64,000 nt of DNA, from positions 296,124,362 through 296,188,361 of the forward strand of contig CM022303.1 of assembly GCA_011799875.1 (NCBI GenBank), written 5' to 3'. How positions within the stretch are numbered: position 1 is the first letter of the stretch; every line of letters begins with the position of its first letter. Made by a program: the position numbers and the translations under genes. Source of the DNA: Thinopyrum elongatum. Its lineage: Eukaryota > Streptophyta > Magnoliopsida > Poales > Poaceae. The notes under the pieces were generated by a model. That model was not told where the DNA came from, made no database searches, and saw only the letters and a list, made by a program, of their open reading frames with translations. Below, piece after piece: positions 47,934 to 58,030 of the stretch.

Positions 47934-49507
47934 TGATATGTCTCCAACGTATCTATAATTTTTGCTTGTTCCATACTGTTATATTATCATTCTTGGATGT
48001 TTTACAATCATTTTATAGCAACTTTATATCATTTTTTGGGACTAACCTATTGACATAGTGCCCAGTGCTAGTTCCTGTTTTTTTCTTGTTTTTTACTTCA
48101 CAGAAAATCAATACCAAATGGAGTCCAAACGCAGAGAAACTTTTTGGAGATTATTTATGGACCAGAAGGAACAACTTGGGCCAAAGAAGTACCAGAGGGG
48201 TGCCCCTAGGGGGCACAACCCACCTGGGTGCGCCTGGGGGCCCAGGCGCACCCTGGTGGGTTGTGCCCACCTCGGTGGCCTCCCGCACCGCCTCTTTGCT
48301 CTATAAATACCCCAAAAATCCAAAAACCCTAGGGGAGTCGATGAAACACAATTAAAGTCGCCGCAAGTTCCAGAACCACCAGATCCAATCTAGACACCAT
48401 CACGGAGGGGTTCATCATCCTCATTGGTGCCTCTCAGATGATGCGTGAGTAGTTCATTGTAGACCTACGGGTCCGTAGTTAGTAGCTAGATGGCTTCCTC
48501 ACTCTCTTTTGATTCTCAATACAATGGTCTCTTGGAGATCTATTTGATGGAACTCTTTTTGCGGTGTGTTTGTTGGGATCCGATGAACTTTGAGTTTATG
48601 ATCAGATCTATTTTATCCATGAAAATTATTTGAGTTTTGATCTCTTATATGCATGATTGCTTATAGCCTCCTATTTCTTCTTCGAATCTTTGGTTTAGTT
48701 AGGCCAACTAGATCGATTTTTCTTGCAATGGGAAGAGGTGCTCTGTGATGGGTTCAATCTTATGGTGCTCAATCCTAGTGACATAAGGGGACATGACACG
48801 TATGTATTGTTGCTATTAAGGATAACAAGATGGGGTCTATTCCTACATGAATAGATCGTGTATACATCATGTCATCGTTCTTATTGCATTACTCCGTTTC
48901 TCCATGAACTTAATACACTAGATGCATGCTGGATAGCGGTCGATGTGTGGAGTAATAGTAGTAGATGCAGGCAGGAGTCGGTCTACTAATCTTGGACGTG
49001 ATGCCTATATAATGATCATTGCGTGGATATCATCATAATTATTTGAAGTTTTATCAATTGCCCAACAGTAATTTGTTTACCCGCCGTATGCTATTTTTCT
49101 CAAGAGAAGCCACTAGTGAAATCTACGGCCCCCGGGTCTATTCTGTATCATATTTGCTTTCCGATCTATTATTTGCCTCTTTTATTTTCAGATCTATTAT
49201 TCCAAAAACCCAAAAATACCTTGCTGCAATTTTTTATTATTTATTTTATTTCGCGTTTCCGCGAGATCTATTTATCCAATCTACTACAAATTTATCAATC
49301 TTTTACCCGGGAGGGATTGACAACCCCTCTTACGCGTCGGATTACAAGTATTTGTTCTTTGTGTGCAGGTACTGTTTACATAGTGTTGCGTGGTTCTCCT
49401 ACTGGTTCGATAACCTTGGTCTCATCACTGAGGGAAATACCTACCGTAGCTGTGCTACATCATCCCTTCCTCTTCGGGGAAAATACTGATGCGGACATGA
49501 GCCATCA
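47934..49507 (+). repeat. 5' LTR of the complete Athila-type element
   Basis: TGATATGTCTCC...GAGCCATCA, 1574 bp. A near-perfect hairpin with 28-bp arms and a 2-bp loop lies at 48211-48268 and a TATA box CTATAAATAC at 48301-48310. Confidence 0.9.
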
Positions 49508-49519
49508 ATAAAGGATTTC

Positions 49520-49537
49520 TGGCGCCGTTGCCGGGGA
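49520..49537 (+). promoter_or_regulatory. tRNA-Asp primer binding site
   Basis: TGGCGCCGTTGCCGGGGA, a full 18-base match to the complement of the plant tRNA-Asp 3' end as I know it, 12 bases after the LTR. A near copy (GGGCGCCGTTGCCGGGGA) follows at about 49578-49595. Confidence 0.88.
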
Positions 49538-49805
49538 GGATCAAGTCAAGATAGTCTCCCGTTCACGTGCCAATTTTGGGCGCCGTTGCCGGGGAGACAT
49601 TATCACTATCTATCAGGTTCCTATTCACAAATTTCATCTCCTTGCAATTCACATTATTTGCCATTTGCCTCTCATTTTCATCTCCCCCACTTCACAAAAA
49701 ATTGCCTTCTTTTCGTTTGCCTTTTTCTTTTTGGATCTTTTGTTTGCTTGTGTTGCCATGTGTCTTCTATTTGCTTGCATCATCGCTTGCTAAAAATCTA
49801 TTATT

Positions 49806-50396
49806 ATGGATCCTCATCCACTTTCTAATCTTTTTAAGAGATCCAATTATGATGAACCAATTGCTAGTGAATTGAGTTCACTAGATTATCTTTATGAAGT
49901 TTTGCTTGAGATTCGTGAATATGAAAATTGTGATGAAGTGCTAAAAGAAGAAATTTATAAAGTGATTCATGATAGTTCCTTGAATGAAAAGCATGATTGC
50001 AACGGTGTTATTACAAATTCTATCAATGTCAATTGTGCTATTAATATGCAAAACCCGAAGCTTGGGGATACTAATTTTGATATGTCTACTACTTATTGCA
50101 ATGATCATGATTGGGGTGATAATGATTCTTATGATCTTGAAAGTTTATTTAAGCCTCATGATGAATATATTTGCAATAATATTGAAAGTGGGTTTGGAAG
50201 AGCGTCAACTTTAACTAAAAATAATCCCACATATTTGGAGAGTGTTCAATCTTATGAATTTTTTGATGAAAGTGGGTTTGGAGAGGTCATGACTTCAGTT
50301 GATGTTAATCCCACTATCTTGGAAGATTATAAGACTTTTATGCATGTGGATCATGAAAAGAAGATTTTATATGATTGCTATATTTTTGAATTTTAG
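49806..50396 (+). CDS. 196-codon ORF of the non-autonomous Athila-type element, unknown function
   Basis: The ATG at 49806 opens MDPHPLSNLFKRSNYDEPIA and the frame is intact to TAG 50394-50396. The protein is acidic and rich in Asn, Asp, Tyr and Ser. It contains an imperfect internal repeat, SGFGRASTLTKNNPTYLE and SGFGEVMTSVDVNPTILED (about residues 125-170). I recognise no catalytic motif, signal peptide or membrane segment. It occupies the slot between leader and 3' region where the - strand relative (15823-16425) has a gag fragment, and both are followed by the same GCGCTTGTTGGGAGGCAACC sequence. It may be a diverged gag piece or captured sequence; neither can be shown here. Confidence 0.6.
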   Translation: MDPHPLSNLFKRSNYDEPIASELSSLDYLYEVLLEIREYENCDEVLKEEIYKVIHDSSLNEKHDCNGVITNSINVNCAINMQNPKLGDTNFDMSTTYCNDHDWGDNDSYDLESLFKPHDEYICNNIESGFGRASTLTKNNPTYLESVQSYEFFDESGFGEVMTSVDVNPTILEDYKTFMHVDHEKKILYDCYIFEF

Positions 50397-51589
50397 TATG
50401 ATCCTACATGTAATTATTATGAGAGAGGAAAATATGGTTGTAGGAATTTTCATGTTACCAAATTACCTCTCGTTATGTTGAGAATGATATAGTTTCTTTC
50501 TACTTCCTTGCATATGGTAGTTTTTGCTTGCCTTGATAAATTGTTTTCCTATAAAATGCCTATGCATAGGAAGTATGTTAGACTTAAACTTTTTTTTCAC
50601 ATGCTACATGATGCTCTCTTCGTGTTTCAATTTCTATCTTTAATGTGAGCATCATAAAAATCTCAATGCCTAGCTAGAGGCGTAAAACGATAGCGCTTGT
50701 TGGGAGGCAACCCAATGAATAAAATTTATTTTTGACTTTTTTCTTTATGTTCTTGAGTGTTTGCACAATTATGCCTCTGTTATGATTGTGTTTTTTATGT
50801 TTTAATTAGTGTTTGGGCCAAGCAAAGCCTTTGGGATCATGTTGGGTGATAGTTGATTTGATCTTGTTGGAAAACAGAAACTTTTGCATCCAGTAAAACA
50901 ATTTTGAAAAATCACAGAAGTGACGAAAGCTTTTGAATTTTTTACACAAGATTGATATACAAATTTCCTACATCTTCCTAATTTTTCAGAATTTTTGGAG
51001 TTACAGAAGTATACGAAGTTTTCAGATTGCTACAGACTGTTCTCTTTTTGACAGATTCTGTTTTCATTGCATTGTGTGCTTATTTTGATGAATCTATGGG
51101 TTGTATCGGGGGGGTATGAGCCATAGCAAAGTTGGAATATAGTAGATATAATTCAATAATAAAATATGAATGGGTTTGCAACAGTACTTAGAGTAGTGAT
51201 TTGCTTTGTTATACTAACGGATCTCACGAAGGTTTTGTTGAGTTTTGTGTGATTGAAGTTTTTAAGTTTTGGGTGAGATCACGATGGATCAAGGAATAAG
51301 GAGTAAGAAGAGCCTAAGCTTGGGGATGCCCCATGGCATCCCAAGCTATTATCCAAAGAGAAACAAGCAACTAAGCTTGGGGATGCCCCCGAGTGGAATC
51401 CCTCTTTCTTCTAACGACCATCGGTATTTTACTTGGAGCTATATTTTTATTCGTCACATATCATGAGTTTTGCTTGGAGCGTCTTGTATTATATGAGTCT
51501 TTGCTTGTTTTGATTTTTAGTTTGTGTCATCTATCCTTGCTGAACACACCTATTTGAAAGAGCCAAAATTATGCTATGATTCGTTAGAA

Positions 51590-51825
51590 TTGCTCTATAT
51601 GCTTCACTTAAATTTTTCTTGAGCTATGGAATTGCTCTAGTGCTTCACTTATATCTTTTTGAGCACGGTGTGCTTTAATATTTTTGAAGAAATGCTCTCA
51701 TGATTCACTTAGATTTATTTGAGAGTTAGTAATTTTTTGAAGAAATTCTCTCATGCTTCACTTATATTATTTTGAGAGAAGAAAATTTTTATACTCATGT
51801 TCTTCACTTAGATTTGTTTGAGCTA
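51590..51825 (+). repeat. Stem-loop repeat array with covarying arms
   Basis: Five repeats: arms GCTC/GAGC (51592/51621), GCTC/GAGC (51634/51661), CTCTCA/TGAGAG (51695/51720), CTCTCA/TGAGAG (51748/51773), CTCA/TGAG (51794/51819). The loops share TTCACTTA. Confidence 0.7.
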
Positions 51826-52319
51826 TCAAAAGCAACATATGAAACTAGTCCCAAAGTGATAGATATTCCAGAGGGATATAATAAAAACTTTCATAAAGAT
51901 CATTGGACAAAATAAACTTGATTCTTTGTAATAGTTTTGCGATATGATGATATAATATGTGAGTCATATTGATGAGTAATTATGCTTTAGTAAGAATATT
52001 GGTGTTAAGGTTTGTGATTTCCTATGCAAACACAAAAGTCAATAGTTATGCAATGAAATTACATCCTACTTGTGGTGCATTATTCGGTGTTAGTTATGCT
52101 TAATGCTCTCTTATGTGATTTTTCGTTTCTTGGTTGGATGCTTCTCAATCTTTATGCTAGCCTTCCCTTGCACTAAGTGGGACTACTACTTGTGCATCCA
52201 AAATCCTTAAACCCAGTTTTGCCATATGAGTCCACTATACCTACCTATATGCGGTATTTTTGTGCTGTTCTAAGCAAATTTGTATGTGCCATCTCTAATT
52301 TTCAAAATAATTTTCCTTT

Positions 52320-52858
52320 TTGTGTGCTCGTACAGCTCATGAAACGGTAGGGGGTGGCTGATATTTTTCCATGCTAGATGTGTTATTCTCAAGATGAGTG
52401 TTTATTCACTTGTCATTGCACGATAGTACGGCAAAGGTATTAGGGTTGCCCAGTCCCGAAATAAAAATGAATTTACTTTATGTTGTCGAATAATAAATTC
52501 CTTGGAAAAGTGTTGGTATGGACGGCACCCGTGGATACGGCTAGCCGTGAAATGTGAAAGTATGGTGGAAAAAAGCATAAACTTTATTTTCTGTTTGGGA
52601 ACGGCCTATGATATATCTATCATGGAAAGTATTGGGAACTACTCGATCGTTTTCATTGACAGGAAAAGCATGCCACCCAAAATACTTTATCTCTATCTTT
52701 TTCGCTTTGAGCTCTGGCACCTCACAAATCCCTACTTCCCTCTGCGAAGGGCCTTTCTATTTACTTTATGCAATTTTTATTTTTTATTTGAGTCTCCATC
52801 TTCTCTTATAAAGCACCAACTAAGGGGCACTATGATCGTACTTAAGCATTGGGTATAG
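52320..52858 (+). pseudogene. Frameshifted copy of the conserved ORF seen at 13813-14193
   Basis: The frame 52502-52858 carries WYGRHPWIRLAVKCESMVEK and LCLGTAYDISIMESIGNY, clearly homologous to the - strand copy. The upstream half (TGTGTGCTCGTACAGCTCATGAA onward) is in other frames. Function unknown. Confidence 0.35.
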
Positions 52859-53130
52859 CTAATATGCGAGTGTGTTTCATGAATGGATCAATTATTGAGC
52901 ATAATGGGCAAGGGATAACTTTCTTTAGTGTTGATATTTTGAAAGACATGGTTGCTTGTTGATATGCTTGAGTATTGAAATCTTCATGTCAAAACTAGAC
53001 TATTGCTTTGAATCATATAAAAGTCCAAATGCCCATGATTCAAAAGAAAAGAATATGTGATGAACATGTTAGGCAGCATTCCACATAAAAAATTCCGTTT
53101 TTATCATTTACCTACTCGAGGACGAGTAGG

Positions 53131-53148
53131 AATTAAGCTTGGGGATGC
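53131..53148 (+). promoter_or_regulatory. Polypurine tract of the complete Athila-type element
   Basis: AATTAAGCTTGGGGATGC directly before the 3' LTR. Partial copies AAGCTTGGGGATGCC also occur at about 51317 and 51373, further upstream. Confidence 0.8.
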
Positions 53149-54703
53149 TGATATGTCTCCAACGTATCTATAATTTTTGCTTGTTCCATGCTGTTATATT
53201 ATCATTCTTGGATGTTTTACAATCATTTTATAGCAACTTTATATCATTTTTTGGGACTAACCTATTGACATAGTGCCTAGTGCCAGTTCCTGTTTTTTTC
53301 TTGTTTTCTACTTCACAGAAAATCAATACCAAACGAAGTCCAAACGCAGCAAAACTTTTTGGAGATCTTTTATGGACCAAAAGTAACAACTTGGGCCGAA
53401 GAAGTACCATAGGGGTGCCCCGAGGGGGTCACAACCCACCTGGGCGCGCCCTGGTGGGTTGTGCCCACCTCGGTGGCCTCCCGCACCGCCTCTTTGCTCT
53501 ACAAATACCCCGAAAATCCAAAAACCCTGTGGGAGTCGACGAAACACAATTCCAGCCGCCACAAGTTCCAGAACCACCAGATCCAATCTAGACACCATCA
53601 CGGAGGGGTTCATCATCCTCATTGGTGCCTCTCCGATGATGTGTGAGGAGTTCATTGTAGACCTACGGGTCCGTAGTTAGTAGCTAGATGGCTTCCTCTC
53701 TCTCTTTTTATTCTCAATACAATGGTCTCTTGGAGATCTATTTGATGTAACTCTTTTTGCGGTGTGTTTGTTGGGATCCGATGAACTTTGAGTTTATGAT
53801 CAGAGCTATTTTATCCATGAAAGTTATTATTTTTGATCTCTTATATGCATGATTGCTTATAGCCTCGTATTTCTTCTTCGAATCTTTGGTTTAGTTAGGT
53901 CAACTAGATCTATTTTTCTTGCCATGGGAAGGGGTGCTTTGTGATGGGTTTGATCTTCCGGTGCTCAATCCTAGTGACAGAAGGGGACATGACACGTATG
54001 TATCGTTGCTATTAAGGATAACAAGAATGGGTCTATTCGTACATGAATAGATCTTGTCTACATCATGTCATCGTTCTTATTGCATTACTCCGTTTCTCCA
54101 TGAACTTAATACACTAGATGCATGCTGGATAGCGGTCGATGTGTGGAGTAATAGTAGTAGATCCAGGCAGGAGTCGGTCTACTAATCTTGGACGTGATGC
54201 CTATATAATGATCATTACGTGGATATCATCATAATTATTTGAAGTTCTATTAATTGCCCAACAGTAATTTGTTTACCTGCCGTATGCTATTTTTCTCGAG
54301 AGAAGCCACTAGCGAAATCTACGGCCCCCGGGTCTATTCTTTATCATATTTGCTTTCCGATCTATTATTTGCCTCTTTTATTTTCAGATCTATTATTCCA
54401 AAAACCCAAAAATACCTTGTTGCAATTTTTTTTTATTTATTTTATTTCGTGTTTCCGCGAGATCTATTTATCCAATCTACTACAAATTTATCTATCTTTT
54501 ACCCGGGAGGGATTGACAACCCCTCTTACGCGTCGGGTTGCAAGTATTGGTTCTTTGTGTGCAGGTACCGTTTACATAGTGTTGTGTGGTTCTCCTACTG
54601 GTTCGATAACCTTGGTCTCATCACTGAGGGAAATACCTACCGTAGCTGTGCTGCATCATCCCTTCCTCTTCGGGCAAAATACTGACACGGACACGAGTCA
54701 TCA
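53149..54703 (+). repeat. 3' LTR of the complete Athila-type element
   Basis: TGATATGTCTCC...CGAGTCATCA, 1555 bp. Relative to the 5' LTR it lacks the centre of the hairpin (about 53437-53450) and its TATA position reads CTACAAATAC. Confidence 0.9.
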
Positions 54704-55378
54704 TAACATCACACATACCAAGACAAGATGAGTCTACAACCTAATAAATGAAGTGTTGCATGACACAACACATATGTTACTCCCCACTATAGAGGTAGTA
54801 ACATAGACTAGTAACATATGCATGTTACTAGTCTAAGTTACTACCCATTGTGACTAGTCTAACTAACACCCACATGTAGTTGTAGTAGGGTTTTGACTTT
54901 ATATGCACTAAATGCAAGGTAAGTGCAAAAAAATGACTTAAATATAGCAGACGAGACCTGAAATGGGCCAGAAAATCAAACCAAGGGTATATCCGTGATT
55001 GTTTACCATGATTTTTTTTCGAGGTGGAACAATGTAGTCACTGACAATTTGGAGTCCGAAGTGCCGCGTCTCCTTTTGGAAACTATGATCCTTCTTATGA
55101 GATGCTCCGGTGTGGAAGGTGCGAGCACCAAAACTTGTGCCAAACTTTACCAAAAAAATTCCATGCGATCGTGAGAGCACACCACGGTGACACAATGATT
55201 TTCGTTATTTCTGGACTCTATATGCATTTCCTGTAATTAAAATACCAACAAGGCCTACACCTTTGGCCGCACCCTGCGGCCGAACTGTTTGAAGTTTTTC
55301 CCCGTTTCTCGGACAATGAATGAAAACTCGCAAAGCGACACACAAATGATCTTGCTAACACCCACGTGTAGTTGCGAC

Positions 55379-55405
55379 TATATATATATATATATATATA
55401 TATAT
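55379..55405 (+). repeat. (TA)n microsatellite
   Basis: Uninterrupted TA units inside the second copy of the CACTA tandem repeat; the corresponding place in the third copy (about 56766) has none. Confidence 0.95.
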
Positions 55406-57270
55406 GCAAAAAATGACTCAAATATAGCAAATGAGATCTCAAATGCACCAGAAAATCGAACCATAGGGTACAATCGTGATTTCTTAACGTGGGAAAAAAT
55501 TCAAGGCGAAATGATGAACTCATGTTTTCATTCAAACGAAAATATGTTGTTAGTTCATGTAATTGTTTTCAAATAGCACACGGTTCACTCACGAAAGCCG
55601 TGTGCCTACTAAACCGTGGCCGATGCCCACCCCCTGCCACGCGCGCGATCTGAGTCGTGCGTTCTGATTGGCTAGAACCCAAACCCCACGGATCGTACAT
55701 CTGCATCGTTGGATTCTCCTTGATCGAACGGCAATCCTCATCCCTTTCGACAGCACATGCAGTTCCGGTTGTGATTTTATTTATATCCACAAATTTCTTG
55801 TTAAATTCAAAAAATGTCATAAATATATCAAACGATACCTGAAATGTGTTAGAAAATCAAACCCGTGGTATAATGGTGATTGCGTACCATGAAATTTTTT
55901 ATGAGGCCAAATGATGAAGTCACCGGCCACTGGAGTTTGAATTGACATGTCTCCTTTTGGAAACCATGATCCTTCTTATGAGATGCTCCGGTTTGCAAGG
56001 AGCGATCATCAAAACTTGTGCCAAACTTCACCAAGTTTTCTCCACAGGGCCGTGAGAGCACGCCACGGGCACACGCCGATTTTGATGATGTCTGGACTCC
56101 ATCTGAATTTCCTATAATTAAAATACCAACTAGGCCTACGCCGGTGGTCGCACCTCACGGCCGAAATGTTTGAAACCTCTCCCCGTTTCTCGGACAATGG
56201 ATGAAAACTCGCAAAGCGACACACAAATGATTTGTACACCTTCTTTGCTAACTAACACCCAGATGTACTTGTAGTACGGTTTTGATTTTATATGCACTAA
56301 ATGCAAGGTAAATGCAAAAAAATGACTTAAATATAGCAGACGGGACCAAAAATGGGCCAGAAAATCAAACCTAGGGTATATACGTGATTGTTTACCGTGA
56401 AAAAAAATTAAGGCGGAACGATGTAGTCACCAACGATTGGAGTCCGAAGTGCCGCGTTTCCTTTTGGAAACTATGATCCTTCTTGTGAGATGCTCCGATT
56501 TGGAAGGTGTGAGCATCAAAACTTGTGCCAAACTTTACCAAAAAATTTCCATGGGATCCTGAGAGCACGCCACGGTGACACACCGATTTTCGTTATTTCT
56601 GGACTCTATATGCATTTCCTGTAATTAAAATACCAACAAGGCCTACGCCTCTGGCCGCACCCTGCGGCCGAACTGTTTGAATTTTTTCCCGTTTCTCGAA
56701 CAATGAATGAAAACTCCCAAAGTGACACACAAATGATCTTGCTAGCACCCACGTGTAGTTGCGACTATAGCAAACGACTCAAATATAGCGAACGATACCT
56801 CAAATACACCAGAAAATCGAACCATAGGGTACAATGGTGATTTCTTACCGTGGAAAAAAATTTGGAGGCGAAATGATGAACTCATGTTTTCATTCAAACC
56901 AAAATATGATGTTAGTTCATGTAAATGTTTTCAAATAGCACACTGTTCACTCACGAAAGTCGTGTGCCTACCAAACCGTGGCCGATGCCCCCCTGCTGCG
57001 CGCGCGATCTGAGTCGTGCATTCTAATTGGCCAGAACCCAAACCCCATGGATCATACGTCTGCACCATTGGATGCTGCCAGATCGAACGGCAATCCTCAT
57101 CCCTTTCATCAACACATACAGTTATGGCTAGGATTTGATTTATATGCCAAAATGCATGGTAAATGCCAAAAAATGTCTTAAATATAGCACACGAGACCTA
57201 AAATGCGCCAGCAAATGAAACCTATGGTATAATGGTGACTGCTTACCGTGGGAAAATATTACAGACGAAA

Positions 57271-58030
57271 CAATGAACTCATGTCTTCATTTCAAAATTA
57301 GCACGTGTTCATTTCAAACGAAATTATGCTGTTTGTGCACACGAGCGCTTAGAGGCAACCGTTTGCATAGGCATTTCCGCGCGGCGACCGGGGATATTTT
57401 TTCACCCTTTTCACCTAGGCCGCCAACACCCCCCCACCGCCCGCCCGCGTTTCACTCAATTAGTCCACCCGATCTCCATCGCCAGCTCCCCCCTCCCCCA
57501 GAACCACAGCAGAACCCTCTGCGGCGCCGGCGTGCTCAACCCGGCCGTGTGCCCACTCTTCGGCGTCAACCTACCTCCACTGTCGTTCCCAACACGCGGC
57601 TGCCCGCACCTCGCCGTCTTCGTTTGCTTGCTAGCCACCCTCGAGAATATCGATCTTGTAACCCCCGCCTCTCTTGTGGTCCTGCGGGGTTTGCATTAAG
57701 AAACCTATTAGTTACTGCTCTCCATCGCGGTGAGGCATATTTCCTCGCAATCCCTCTTCCTATTTCGTTCCGTATGTTCCCAACTTGGCTATAAAATAAT
57801 GGAGAGCATATATATGTTCATTATCTACCTTCCTAACTAGTACATATAAGATGTATTTGTTCCAATAAGTTACTGCCGATTTACAGATCGTGGGCGCCCG
57901 AGTCACACAAACTTAACAAATAAGCCGTACATTTTCTAAATTATTGCATAACATGTTTAGACAGCTTGATACCAAGTTGTTAGCTTTATGCTTATCCTCC
58001 TTTCCTGAGTTTCGCATGTGTTCTCTGTAG
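57271..58030 (+). other. Leader region of the second CACTA gene
   Basis: This includes a GC-rich, CCG/CCC-dense stretch (57380-57620) whose 173-codon frame (57273-57794) looks like a by-product of composition, then AT-rich sequence with TTCTCTGTAG, acceptor-like, right before ATG 58031. It probably holds the promoter, 5' UTR exon and an intron. Confidence 0.4.

Larger units (their letters stand above)
47934..54703 (+). mobile_element. Complete non-autonomous Athila-type LTR retrotransposon, 6770 bp
   Basis: LTRs are 47934-49507 and 53149-54703, flanked by the perfect 5-bp duplication TAACA (47929-47933 and 54704-54708). Primer site 49520-49537 and polypurine tract 53131-53148 are intact. Internal coding capacity is one 196-codon ORF; there is no protease, RT or integrase. 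It probably depended on proteins of an Athila/Sabrina-like partner. It lies inside the MITE and so is among the youngest insertions here. Confidence 0.9.
47812..54859 (+). mobile_element. PIF/Harbinger-type MITE, split by the Athila-type element
   Basis: The two pieces (47812-47933 and 54704-54859) start GACTACCCATGGTGGGAGTAAC and end with the near-complement GTTACTACCCATTGTGACTAGTC. TAA flanks both sides (47809-47811 and 54860-54862), the 3-bp duplication typical of PIF/Harbinger. The unoccupied sequence TTTGCTAACTAACACCC exists at about 56245 in the neighbouring repeat unit, confirming the insertion. Confidence 0.82.
47125..57270 (+). repeat. 1.36-kb tandem repeat in the CACTA element, interrupted by a MITE and a retrotransposon
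   Basis: Using the anchor AATAGCACAC, units start at 47154, 55572 and 56934. The second interval is 1362 bp; the first is 8418 bp, or 1367 bp after removing the MITE, its TAA duplication and the nested Athila-type element. Each unit contains three related sub-blocks sharing CCAGAAAATC, GGCCGCACC and GAATGAAAACTC-like motifs. The third unit is partial. The array sits between the two + strand transposon genes. Confidence 0.8.

Noticed and set aside
48058..48355. Overlapping frames across the LTR hairpin
   Set aside because: They are mirrored on both strands because of the palindrome and recur in every LTR copy with frameshifts.
57273..57794. 173-codon frame rich in Pro and Arg
   Set aside because: It starts in tandem-repeat sequence and crosses a GC-rich leader; it looks like an open frame by composition, upstream of the real CACTA gene.
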